The translations under genes and the position numbers were made by a program. Of a stretch of 64,000 nucleotides of DNA, positions 35,801 to 39,978 are shown piece after piece. How positions within the stretch are numbered: the first letter of the stretch is position 1; each line of letters begins with the position of its first letter. Under the pieces are notes generated by a model. The model was given only the letters and a program-made list of their open reading frames with translations. It was not told where the DNA came from and did no database searches. The DNA is from Romanomermis culicivorax (Eukaryota > Nematoda > Enoplea > Mermithida > Mermithidae), in NCBI GenBank assembly GCA_963922205.1, contig CAWUHX010000028.1, positions 930,001-994,000 of the forward strand, read 5' to 3'.

Positions 35801-36562
35801 ATTCCCAAAATTTTGAGGGGAGGGGTCCCTGAAGGAAAAAAAATTCGATTTTTTCCATGAAAAATGTCCGAAAACGGTTTAAAAAGCAGTAATTTCTTTC
35901 TAAAAAATGATAAAATATGTACTTATGGCGCGAAGCACCGAGAAAATTGACGTTTTTGACCACTTTTTGTTCAAAAATTGACATTTTTCATGGAAAAAAT
36001 GACATTTTTCAGTATTTTTCCGACTACAACTATGGGGGTCCCTAGGGGTACCATATGGCTAGCCATAGGATTGGAAAATCCTGGGGGGGGGGGTCGCCTA
36101 ATGGCTAGCCATATGGTCGACGATTTCTGGGGGGGGGATGTTCCCATAGCACTTCCCCCCAACCCAATTACATGTATGGTTCATAGACTTTTGTACTATG
36201 TTTTTATTGTGGAAAAATTTTGAATCGTATTATGGTCATCTTAAATAGAACAATACTGTCGTTATGTTTCGGGAGATTAAAAACGTTCCTTGCAAACCTT
36301 TGGCAGAAAAAGATTTCAAACTTATAAATTGGAAGAAAATAATTCTGTTTCTGTGACAGGAGAAAAACAATCGTCGGATAAATGGATCAAAATTGATAAA
36401 TTTCTTGAGAAAGGTTTGGAACACGCTTTTACGACAATGGGCTTCACGGACCCGAAGCAAATTATTCCGCAGTGGATACAACGCGGTTGCATGGATCCGT
36501 TGGACAGTTTCATGGCCACGTTGATTGAGAAAGTTCTAAAGTTGTCTGAAAATAATGAGTGA
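620..36562 (+). CDS. tweek: Bridge-like lipid transfer protein BLTP1/KIAA1109 (Tweek), C-terminal half, 26 exons
   Basis: The family forms very long rods with a hydrophobic groove that carry phospholipid between the ER and other membranes; fly Tweek acts in synaptic vesicle recycling and nematode LPD-3 in lipid supply (established knowledge). Exons seen here: 620-770, 2770-3389, 4093-4441, 4808-5112, 5349-5719, 6395-6821, 10685-11156, 13994-14358, 19993-20430, 20605-20783, 20892-21144, 21364-21718, 22668-22880, 23136-23369, 23438-23625, 26193-26423, 26538-26787, 27439-27669, 29588-29780, 29837-30036, 30186-30395, 31240-31695, 32817-32997, 34454-34762, 35458-35720, 36360-36562. They sum to 7647 nt, a multiple of three, with no stop until TGA at 36560-36562. 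Family landmarks include FPVDVIIYMNIQ, FVKAWYRNAIFRRLFLG, VKWDSIFLMITR and the terminal IIPQWIQRGCMDPLD. Vertebrate and fly proteins are about 5000 residues, so roughly half is present; the start codon and N-terminal membrane anchor lie outside the window. Introns range from 56 nt to 5.6 kb and the long ones are full of transposons. Confidence 0.93.
1822..2028 (+). pseudogene. BED zinc finger fragment of hAT transposase
   Basis: The reading frame carries SRVWDYFTV, then a CNKC pair and a later H-x4-H type end (HLERKH), the CX2C...HX4H layout of BED DNA-binding fingers that open hAT transposases. It stops after about 68 codons, before any catalytic region. It lies between the two terminal repeats of the element at 1459-2539. 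Confidence 0.75.
2231..2374 (+). pseudogene. hAT transposase C-terminal dimerisation fragment
   Basis: The frame reads APAKSFPSERLFSSAGQIYD and continues to VEKLLFVKYM before a TGA stop. The SERLFS-x-AG block is the conserved core of the hAT C-terminal dimerisation domain. The intervening catalytic part is missing. Confidence 0.8.
2770..3389 (+). CDS. tweek: tweek exon b
   Basis: Acceptor CCAG at 2766-2769 and donor GTAAGC at 3390. The exon is 620 nt and open throughout, starting APEQKEDLYTWMARQQ. It includes ELNPYNLSLQTFFDVFYCHE and LINILFALGDQLSMSF, and ends VVTLQATL. The alternating hydrophobic pattern is typical of the groove-forming beta strands of this family. Confidence 0.88.
4093..4441 (+). 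CDS. tweek: tweek exon c
   Basis: Acceptor TTTTAG at 4087-4092, donor GTATGT at 4442. The exon begins PPDVGKFSRNPSIDQEI, is polar and serine-rich in its first half, and then enters the conserved FKVMSLVGGDRLLSSAIRQH stretch ending LEISG. It joins the flanking exons in phase 0 and phase 1. Confidence 0.88.
4808..5112 (+). CDS. tweek: tweek exon d
   Basis: Acceptor TTAGCAG ending at 4807. It contains LEFSHLFEYACNFAPSDYTS and VGWKNIVASLSEAQ, and ends INAFHQVLARCVH before GTAAAT at 5113. An internal GTGAGT at 5050 is an alternative donor. The longer form is preferred because the frame stays coding-like and the final phase fits the next exon. Confidence 0.82.
5349..5719 (+). CDS. tweek: tweek exon e
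   Basis: Acceptor TTCTCTAG, donor GTATGC at 5720. It begins ARGYGTLLHMTVDLSQIRFQ and carries LGKILIDIPLDPGFLHDVVL followed by DFNERFMLLAGPQVTEE, among the more conserved segments in this half of the protein. It ends in phase 2. Confidence 0.9.
6395..6821 (+). CDS. tweek: tweek exon f
   Basis: Acceptor TTTTTAAG at 6387-6394 is chosen over the nearby ATCAG because only it gives the one-base phase needed. The frame runs DQIRGRKMVDRPENSKLKCS, SLAVINFKIETD, LPSLRASYSIASIKSSGL and LPTLKARGTYVP, and ends in a polar tail before GTAAAA at 6822. Confidence 0.87.
6962..6984. repeat. (TA)n microsatellite
   Basis: About ten TA/AT dinucleotides in the intron after exon 6395-6821. Confidence 0.9.
7247..8271. 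mobile_element. Non-autonomous hAT-type element, copy 1
   Basis: The ends are CAGAGCACCCCATGG and, inverted, CAGAAGTCCCCAAGG. Perfect 8-bp target duplications CACGTAAT flank it at 7239-7246 and 8272-8279. No transposase frame is visible. It is the reverse-complement relative of 27849-29230 in the same gene. Its short open frames (for example 7551-7796) are also present in the other copy, but have no recognisable domain. Confidence 0.92.
8280..9747. other. tweek intron segment with a GC-rich structured island
   Basis: Mostly AT-rich intron. The part at about 8780-9065 is clearly richer in G+C and contains three inverted repeats (see findings). The open frames on both strands there have no recognised domain. 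Confidence 0.5.
9748..10015 (-). mobile_element. hAT-type MITE, shortened copy (reverse)
   Basis: Target duplication GTCGATAG at 9740-9747 and 10016-10023. The right end TTACATGTATG is intact and the left end is degenerate (GATACATTTAATT). It shares the TGGCTAGCCAT core and the GACATTTTT-rich interior with the longer copies, but has lost about 170 bp. Confidence 0.9.
10133..10577 (+). mobile_element. hAT-type MITE, full-length degenerate copy
   Basis: Same order as the 28109 and 35736 copies: CGAGGTCTGGGG start, GCGCGAAGCG motif, TGGCTAGCCAT core, and AATTACATGTAA end. The left terminal repeat is eroded and the flanking duplication (AATGCTT) is imperfect, so borders are within a few bases. 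It includes runs of 8 to 10 G. Confidence 0.8.
10685..11156 (+). CDS. tweek: tweek exon g
   Basis: Acceptor TTTTCAG, donor GTAAGA at 11157. It opens IIKEGGYLRIDVSASSQKH and TDRLNQCLFMQEAFTRELVE, strongly family-like, then a serine/alanine linker (about residues 45-80 of the exon), then AESILFSLEFQLESLQI and AEVNFSLTLG. It follows a 3.9 kb intron packed with mobile elements. Confidence 0.92.
11682..13641. mobile_element. TIR element with a nested second element
   Basis: Related ends: CAGGCTTTTTTTC at 11682 and, inverted, AGGAGACTTTTTTGG at 13641. Similar TTTTAGGAGYC motifs lie just inside both ends. A short GAGCTG repeat flanks it, too short to be a secure target duplication. No transposase frame remains. 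It lies wholly within one tweek intron. Confidence 0.6.
11908..12990. mobile_element. Nested element with CAGTGTTTTTTTGCAC ends
   Basis: Left end CAGTGTTTTTTTGCACC at 11908; the right end is its inverted form AAAAAAACACTG at 12990. The flanks ACTTGAGT and ACTTGAAA are a degraded 8-bp duplication. A copy of the GGCGC-palindrome sequence found in the 54349 element lies at about 12770-12870. Confidence 0.6.
13643..13675. repeat. Short tandem repeat of GCTGTATA
   Basis: Four imperfect units of AGCTGTAT at the right edge of the 11682-13641 element. Confidence 0.8.
13994..14358 (+). CDS. tweek: tweek exon h
   Basis: Acceptor TTTTATAG; the first GT completes a glycine with exon g, giving SLTLGQLFKNAMYEELEPEF. 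It contains LVNLKKPMVFIQPSAVDKAL, ILWMNYSNTYNYWNEQRAKV (well conserved), and ends ASPLFFQ before GTAAAG at 14359. Confidence 0.93.
14945..16380 (+). repeat. Interspersed repeat, copy 1 (inverted to 44955-46165)
   Basis: Sequence blocks such as CAGTGGTCTTGCTAG, TCGAATGCCGCAGAATTTTA, TACACTCTGCAAGAAG and GAGTCAGACAGC recur in reverse order and orientation at 44955-46165. No coding capacity or clear terminal repeats were seen. It is probably a non-autonomous mobile element. Confidence 0.75.
16739..17298. mobile_element. PIF/Harbinger-like MITE
   Basis: Terminal repeats AGCCGTAGGCATACTT and, inverted, AGCCGTAGGCGTACTT, flanked by TAA at 16736-16738 and 17299-17301, matching the three-base TWA duplication of PIF/Harbinger elements. 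The interior is rich in GCGGTT/AACCGC motifs. No transposase is encoded. Confidence 0.8.
17766..17803. repeat. (AC)n(AT)n microsatellite
   Basis: CACACACA followed by about eleven AT dinucleotides. Confidence 0.9.
18161..18402 (+). pseudogene. hAT transposase C-terminal fragment with internal stop
   Basis: The frame reads APATIVPSEQSFSGAGQIYD and GDTVEE, then a TAG at 18350-18352, and continues in frame as MFVKHNLAAVGLKFL. It is the counterpart of the fragment at 2231-2374, with the SER to SEQ change and a stop, so it is decayed. Confidence 0.75.
18445..19570. mobile_element. Nested hAT-type element with CCCGAACCCGAAT subterminal motifs
   Basis: Terminal repeats TAGGGATGCAACGGGTA and its inverse TACCCGTTGCATCCCTA. 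Perfect 8-bp target duplication ATGACCGG at 18437-18444 and 19571-19578. Several copies of ACCCGAACCCGAATAAA lie just inside both ends and may be transposase-binding sites. No transposase frame was seen. Confidence 0.92.
19993..20430 (+). CDS. tweek: tweek exon i
   Basis: Acceptor CTTTAG. It runs ITIDDGLYMVMPLLAVQKSQ, SIAVCSSGSLVSKGKFKGFC, VRFIEDFDASIDAWRP and LAFSFDPSNINMCYVRSGTY, ending LDAQ before GTAATG. It is among the best conserved exons; codon use is noticeably more GC-rich than the surrounding intron. Confidence 0.94.
20605..20783 (+). CDS. tweek: tweek exon j
   Basis: Acceptor TTTTACAG, donor GTAATA. It reads VGSAQWFLNISWQMEGLDIS, LNTRMGRLCSLLTSTFTSF, then a polar end NINK in phase 2. 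Confidence 0.92.
20892..21144 (+). CDS. tweek: tweek exon k
   Basis: Acceptor TCATCAG. It includes ICRASKAQLAIQMRRQSKIL and then a strongly charged, likely helical stretch (IRRGASEADIETERRKLQRY), ending DFKQ before GTACTT. It is in phase with both neighbours. Confidence 0.92.
21364..21718 (+). CDS. tweek: tweek exon l
   Basis: Acceptor CTCTAG, donor GTAAGA. It begins DLSDKIRYQSQKATTTFKDS then IGWTGG. The rest is a basic, serine-rich, low-complexity linker ending SETSS. The linker is likely a disordered loop outside the groove. Confidence 0.88.
21719..22667 (+). other. tweek intron, about 0.95 kb
   Basis: A 72-codon open frame at 21900-22118 looks protein-like but lacks a phase-compatible acceptor, and the flanking exons join directly in phase 1. 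No repeat was recognised. Confidence 0.6.
22668..22880 (+). CDS. tweek: tweek exon m
   Basis: Acceptor CTCTTAG, donor GTAAGT. It runs SRSAPLTPIRQHRGGAPSVD, LYLDLKIYVDNGQCTFR, then ILNPLITTLTRVIS. The RGG-x-PSVD-x-YLDL block is characteristic of the family. Confidence 0.92.
23136..23369 (+). CDS. tweek: tweek exon n
   Basis: Acceptor GATTCAG. It runs DIAATQTVIPLPGLNVKSYY, VQTLKFSGLPDDVINQMTSS and FYLCLSLERMPAETVIGTHI, ending in phase 1 before GTAACA. Confidence 0.9.
23438..23625 (+). CDS. tweek: tweek exon o
   Basis: A 68-nt intron separates it from exon n. It starts DFIEQTLEPISNFGSP, passes through a polar loop, and ends SETVYTMSSFP, which joins VDVIIYMNIQ of the next exon to give the family FPVDV motif. 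Confidence 0.92.
23626..26192 (+). other. tweek intron of 2.6 kb
   Basis: AT-rich with low-complexity AATAATAAT stretches near 24.75-24.85 kb. No terminal repeats, coding exon or RNA gene was recognised. Confidence 0.6.
26193..26423 (+). CDS. tweek: tweek exon p
   Basis: Acceptor TTTCGTAG, donor GTAAGA. It runs VDVIIYMNIQSSNLRFVSQP, MIECLLRLPQLKLVATS, then a charged loop ending SGGISIT. This is one of the most recognisable BLTP1 segments. Confidence 0.94.
26538..26787 (+). CDS. tweek: tweek exon q
   Basis: Acceptor TTTTTTAG. It runs ILLNDFCLFVYHPYQTLVT, an alanine/serine loop, and LSLSIKEIIVDITRSQ, ending VSKTG in phase 1. YHPY and the serine-rich region before LSI are family features. Confidence 0.92.
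27439..27669 (+). CDS. tweek: tweek exon r
   Basis: Acceptor ACTTTTAG at 27431-27438 fits the phase, whereas CTCAG four bases later does not. It contains VRFSLLVDVGDAKFKHDIRH, LNEVLCFVKAWYRNAIFRRL and FLGE, a highly conserved block. Confidence 0.94.
27849..29230. mobile_element. Non-autonomous hAT-type element, copy 2 (inverted, interrupted)
   Basis: The ends are CAGAGGTCCCCAAGG and, inverted, CAGAGCACCCCATGG. Perfect target duplication TGCTCAGG at 27841-27848 and 29231-29238. It is the reverse-complement relative of 7247-8271. A MITE has inserted at 28109-28549; without it the element would be about 930 bp. Confidence 0.92.
28109..28549 (+). mobile_element. hAT-type MITE nested in the 27849 element
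   Basis: Terminal repeats CATACATGTAA and its inverse, with perfect 8-bp target duplication TATGCAGA at 28101-28108 and 28550-28557. Interior order is CGAGGTC, G-runs, GGCGCGAAGCGCC, repeated GACATTTTT, the TGGCTAGCCAT core, then C-runs. Its position inside another element shows it moved later. Confidence 0.95.
29588..29780 (+). CDS. tweek: tweek exon s
   Basis: Acceptor CACTCAG, donor GTGACC (weak). Mostly a serine/threonine-rich acidic loop: LSTLNKLISESPSMKRG, then DNDEENFFSTVHDHEKQGT. It is supported by exact phase on both sides rather than by conservation. Confidence 0.8.
29837..30036 (+). CDS. tweek: tweek exon t
   Basis: A 56-nt intron precedes it. It runs LKKMKQQPTLNPSNTAKRRW, EALILFGLNFNELLVETTMG, then SQGHVEVDSE. 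Donor GTAAAA at 30037 is chosen over later GT sites because only it restores the frame of the next exon. Confidence 0.92.
30186..30395 (+). CDS. tweek: tweek exon u
   Basis: Acceptor TTTACAG. It runs NKDVLFKLGMDTCQFEAKQG, VGCLLTLNATESFGHI and FGGSVDGFCIRVDWLTYTKF, ending in phase 1 before GTAAGA. Confidence 0.92.
30396..31239 (+). other. tweek intron, 0.84 kb
   Basis: Plain AT-rich intron; nothing recognised. Confidence 0.6.
31240..31695 (+). CDS. tweek: tweek exon v
   Basis: Acceptor TTTCAATAG, donor GTAAGT. It runs KVTHLAVELHDLWSIDASSR, CTVSLNSDVKWDSIFLMITR, FIRVYDKLCEFFAQQ and HEHWNTALELITKIQNRV, ending PKETTVLGG with the next exon. The DVKWD-x-IF-x-MI core is diagnostic of the family C-terminal region. 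Confidence 0.95.
31696..32816 (+). other. tweek intron, 1.1 kb
   Basis: AT-rich, without recognised repeats or coding potential. The open frame at 31880-32068 has no splice context. Confidence 0.6.
32817..32997 (+). CDS. tweek: tweek exon w
   Basis: Acceptor CTTGCAG. It runs NFEFNCREIALACFHGLNFT, SEKWLIFYLLEAHINFSAEA and VLQNLTF, ending in phase 2. The A-CFHG-NF-S-x-W pattern is a strong family match. Confidence 0.95.
32998..34453 (+). other. tweek intron, 1.5 kb
   Basis: Open frames at 33734-34380 have no recognised domain and no compatible splice phases. No terminal repeats were seen. Confidence 0.6.
34454..34762 (+). CDS. tweek: tweek exon x
   Basis: Acceptor TTTTTTAG, donor GTGAGA. It starts LEKDRLQLSKDKPKSP, passes through GSTIEQWLSYTFTSVLTES, and ends with FKMPALRFNQKSDHEQ and a polar tail. 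It matches the family E-W-x-Y-x-T and LP-x-x-x-F segments. Confidence 0.93.
34763..35457 (+). other. tweek intron with a short degenerate direct duplication
   Basis: Segments at about 35150-35230 and 35256-35330 share AATAACAGAAAATT, a CTTTTNTNTGAAACC block and following TTCG motifs, suggesting an old tandem duplication of about 105 bp. Confidence 0.55.
35458..35720 (+). CDS. tweek: tweek exon y
   Basis: Acceptor TTGAGCAG, donor GTAAGC. It runs PTEPVVKCSLVAGFDGYILI, LDAIMTLADMVRSYLTEMGP and DARRFFTVDWQVDPLQINFI. Its donor lies only 15 nt before a MITE insertion (35736). Confidence 0.94.
35736..36178 (+). mobile_element. hAT-type MITE next to a tweek splice donor
   Basis: Terminal repeats CATACATGTAA and inverse, with perfect target duplication GTTCATAG at 35728-35735 and 36179-36186. 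It is near-identical in layout to 28109-28549, suggesting recent movement. Confidence 0.95.
36360..36562 (+). CDS. tweek: tweek terminal exon
   Basis: Acceptor TTTCTGTGACAG at 36348-36359 restores the frame from exon y. An earlier AG at 36304-36305 would not, although its downstream frame is also open. It runs EKQSSDKWIKIDKFLEKGLE, HAFTTMGFTDPKQIIPQW and IQRGCMDPLDSFMATLIEKV, then SENNE and TGA. This matches the family C-terminus, lacking the longer lysine-rich tail of vertebrates. Confidence 0.95.
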
Positions 36563-36912
36563 TGATATTGTGTTGTTTTTACACGTTTTGTCCTTTTTTG
36601 AGAATCTCCCTGTATACCTGATTTCATGCCAGTGTGTGATTTTTTCGTTGTTTTCCTCTTAAATAATGTGAATTTTACATGAGTATGGTTACATGAGAGG
36701 ATTGGGCTTGTGGAATGTGTTGTAACTCGCACACATCAGTAGCGTCGACAGGTTTGGACTATGAGATCACAAAACAGTGATGATTTTTCTTTACGTCATA
36801 CTGCAAACCCGAGAACAGCTTCCTACCACGTAAGTCAGGGAACAGAACCTCGTGGTTTTGTTTGGATATAAACGTTAGATAAATCGAATCAAGAGCTTGT
36901 TTTCCGTTTCAG
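36563..36912 (+). other. tweek 3' flank
   Basis: Presumed 3' UTR and downstream sequence. No canonical AATAAA signal was found close to the stop. Confidence 0.4.
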
Positions 36913-37012
36913 CAATAGGGCCGGCAGAATTAACTCTTTGTTTGTGTAAAAAGTTCAAGTTGGAAGAAAATACTTCCGTTGTCAACATTCAGCGTTATTT
37001 TGGAAATCTGTG
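36913..37012 (+). CDS. Orphan candidate exon, unidentified
   Basis: Polypyrimidine tract and CAG at 36910-36912, GTAAGA donor at 37013. One frame is open across the 100 nt: IGPAELTLCLCKKFKLEENT then SVVNIQRYFGNLW. I cannot name the protein. It could be an exon of an undetected gene, a duplicated exon, or chance. Its entry phase is compatible with tweek exon y, so an alternative 3' end of tweek is also possible. Confidence 0.35.
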
Positions 37013-38171
37013 GTAAGACACCTTGCCTTACACATCGGTCTATCCGAGGCGGCGACTTCTGAACCAGTAGAAACATTTTCACTCAGCGATTCTCAAAACA
37101 GAAGAACAAATTTTCAAAAGAGTTTTGTTGGAAAAATGTAGATTGGGCGGGATGACGTTTTGGCGCATGGCCTATCTGGTCCTCCATTTCCATCTAGTGG
37201 TTGCTGGTTGTCACACATTTTGGCACGAATCGCCATATTTCTCACATATGTGTTTTCACGACATTGCAGCTTTTCATTCTGGTTTGTTTATTATTATGCT
37301 TTTTTACTTTATTGACTTATTCCCTTTTATATTCTTATTTTGCGCCACTTTTTGTTTAATTTTTTCAGGTTATCTTGTTCTATTTTTTCACCTCTTTTTA
37401 TTAAATTATTTTACTTTTCATTTCTTTTATATGTTTTTTGTTTTGCCATTACTGCTTTATTTTATTCATTTCACTTTATTTTGTCACGTTTATGCCAGTT
37501 TTGATTGGGGAGCTGGGGAGGTTTGGGTATCACATCAGATAGTACCGTGTTTTAGACGTCACATTGATGGTGAACCATATCAGATTGATCCTATTAATGG
37601 ATACTGGCATTTTCCCCAGGCTCCCCTGGTTGGCGTTGGGGGCCTAACCTGGCGAATGGTGGCTATAGGGAGACCCATAGCTGGTACTCTCTGGTGTTGT
37701 CCTGGGGTCTTGCTGTATGGTAATGGACAACGCCCCCAGGCTAGGTGCGACAATCCCGGAGTCCTACTCAGTGAGAGTGGGGACAGGGTCACCCGTAAAA
37801 TGACCTAATTTGTGGGACCCAGTTATGAACCAGACAGCCCCTTTTTAGCCCGAACCTGAGAGGTGGAGGCCCTACTTATCTGTGGAAAACCTGGGAAACC
37901 GACTTAAGAAGGGTCCCCCAACAAATACCCCACAAACAACAATAATCCCCTGAGAAGACTCACCTAGTCCTGTTTCTCAAGCGATTCGACGAATCGGGCG
38001 GCAAGTCCCTGGATACTTTGGGTCTTCTGGCACTGGAGCGGGGGATGCGATCCACACGAGTCCTAGCGACGAGTTTCGGCTATCGGGAGGCGATTCTCGA
38101 ACGTTTCTCTGCTAACCGGAGCGGTCGGACACCTGGCACTGATGGGCAGCGGGTACTGTAGACGGCTAAGA

Positions 38172-38281
38172 GGCGGACGCAGTAGAGGGATATAAATTTA
38201 TGCAAATTTATTTGAAAATAAGGCGGCGGACGCACAGGTGTATATAAAATTATGCAAATTTAAAATAAGGCGGCGGACGCA
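38172..38281. repeat. Tandem unit GGCGGACGCA plus TATGCAAATTTA
   Basis: GGCGGACGCA occurs at 38172-38181, 38225-38234 and 38272-38281, each followed or preceded by TATRAAATTTATGCAAATTT-like sequence. Unit spacing is 53 then 47 bp. Confidence 0.8.
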
Positions 38282-38309
38282 GAGTTACAACCGGACGGAA
38301 GCTTGGTGA

Positions 38310-38640
38310 ACCCAAAAGTGAGTGAAAAATTGGCTACAGCTGCAGCTTGGGCGGAGTTTCTCGGCGTCCAAGCTAACTTCTGCAGCTAGACGCGATGCAG
38401 AAGATGCCTATGAGAACATAGACATTTTTTCGTTCACATGCGTTTAGCACTGAGGCCAACTGCAGTGCCTATGCTAAGCATATGAACGTCTTCAGCTAAA
38501 CTTCTTAGCTAGTCGTTTTTGCGTAACAAAAACGACGCTAATTTTTGGTGATAAGAGGTGCATGGAATGCACCAAAAATAGCCATGTGCTCATGGAGCAC
38601 GGCTGGCGGAAGTTTTTAGCTAAAGGGCCTACTGTAGCCC
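38310..38640. other. Chain of adjacent hairpins
   Basis: Inverted repeats in order: AGCTGCAGCTTGG with CCAAG...CTGCAGCT (about 38338-38388); CGTTCACATGC with GCATATGAACG enclosing TTAGCA/TGCTAA and CACTG/CAGTG (about 38431-38488); GTCGTTTTTG with CAAAAACGAC, loop CGTAA (38512-38536); GCTAATTTTTGGTG with CACCAAAAATAGC enclosing GTGCAT/ATGCAC (38537-38582); AGCC GTGCTC with GAGCAC GGCT (about 38580-38606). These are perfect or near-perfect as read. Whether they fold as RNA is inference. Confidence 0.75.
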
Positions 38641-38866
38641 GCGTTCATAAAGAAATAAAAATACAACAAAACGAAACATAGAAATGAAAAATATAAAAAC
38701 GAACACAAAGTGCATGTGTAGAAATCAAATAAATGAAAACATGAATGAGTAATAAATGAAACATGAAGAAAAACAAAATATTGACATGATTTGGATCACG
38801 TGACATTGGGGAAATTGAGCGGCATGTGACAATTTGCTTATTTCATTTTGTCTTATTTATCTCATT

Positions 38867-39540
38867 ACCGTAATTATTCCAATAAACGGCACGCCGTTTA
38901 TTATTTTTTTGGGTCCATTTGGTGTGCCGTTTATTAGAGGGCGCCGTTTATTACAATTTTTCGCTTCATCAGGCCACATTTTAGTCCAATCTTGTTTTTT
39001 ATTCTTTCATGGAATCTCAACAAGTGACGTTTCATCATCTAACAAATATCATACATCACCACACCAAGGAAAGAAAACAAACAAGAAGGAGAGAAGAAAA
39101 AACAAAAGTAATGAAAAGAAAACAGGAAAAATAAAAACAACTAATGAAATCGAAGGGAAAAGAATGGAAAATAACTTACCCATTTATTTTGGGGCGGCTT
39201 GCAATTGGACTGTTTTCCTCTAATGAAGTCTACATGAAGGATACTAAAGGGTCACTTGCCTTTTTCGACGGAACGGAACCGATCGCAAACAGCTTGCAAC
39301 GTTCAGCCTGAAAATTCACCTTCGATCTGAAAGGATAACAGCGATTTTTTAGAAAATAACCGACGGTAATCTCCAACTGAACCGAATGGAACGAAAATGT
39401 CCCCTTCGTTCGGCAACGTGTGTCGATTGCATTCCGTTCCGTTCCGTTCCGCCCAAAAAGACAATAAATGACCCTTTATGATTCTAATAAACGGCGGGCC
39501 GTTTATTTGAGGGCGCCTTTTATTCGAATAAAAACGGTAA
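38867..39540. mobile_element. TA-flanked TIR element (Tc1/mariner-like ends)
   Basis: Ends CCGTAATTATTCCAATAAACG and, inverted, CCGTTTTTATTCGAATAAAA are flanked by TA on each side. AATAAACGGC-type motifs repeat several times inside both ends. There is no transposase frame; part of the interior is the separate insertion at 39247-39476. Confidence 0.65.
39247..39476. mobile_element. Small nested TIR element
   Basis: Ends AAGGGTCACTTGCC and, inverted, AAGGGTCATTTATTG, both followed by CTTTTT and GGAACGGAAC repeats. A TA dinucleotide flanks each end. At 230 bp with no coding it is MITE-like, inserted in the 38867-39540 element. Confidence 0.7.
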
Positions 39541-39978
39541 CTTTTGCAATTAATCTCCATTCAAAACAACTTCAATTGAGAATCCTTGTTAATAATTTTT
39601 TGTTTTTGTTTTCTTTCAAACGTTTTGCAAATGTTTTTCAGACAGATATTTTTTTGTGATATTGGAATGGTTCTTTCGTGCATACTTACCCGCAACTGCA
39701 GCACAGAAGCATGTGAAACTTAGATGCCCAAATGCAACTAAAAATAGACCCACAACTAGCAAAAACGGTTTTAATATACCTAATGTGCATACTATAAAAA
39801 TGATGTCGCGTTTACTCACGCAAAGAACTTTTTACTGTTCACTGTATTGAGATTCAGCTCTTTTGAGAATCGCTATATCGAGATTTCGTTGTAATGAAAA
39901 TCGCTTTTTTGAGTTTCACTGTATTAGAAACACGTCACATTTTGCCAGCTTTCTGAGTAAAGGAGTCAAGCGGGACGG

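Larger units (their letters stand above)
37270..38860. mobile_element. Unclassified repeat: T-rich left part, GC-rich island, hairpin chain, A-rich right part
   Basis: A T-rich stretch (37280-37490) is followed by a sharply GC-richer island (about 37500-38170), three spaced GGCGGACGCA units (38172, 38225, 38272), a run of hairpins (38310-38640) and an A-rich stretch (38640-38790). The composition break and the near-complementary flanks suggest a mobile element, perhaps non-autonomous. No transposase or reverse transcriptase frame was recognised. The 227-codon frame at 37125-37808 crosses the composition boundary and is not credible as a gene. Confidence 0.4.

Noticed and set aside
36306..36359. 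Upstream start of the tweek last exon at the GGCAG acceptor
   Set aside because: Open in frame, but it gives a phase conflict with exon 35458-35720. The acceptor at 36359 resolves it.
37125..37808. Longest open frame outside exons (227 codons, plus strand)
   Set aside because: It runs through a T-rich stretch giving a phenylalanine/leucine-rich peptide and then across a sharp composition change. No domain, no splice or start context.
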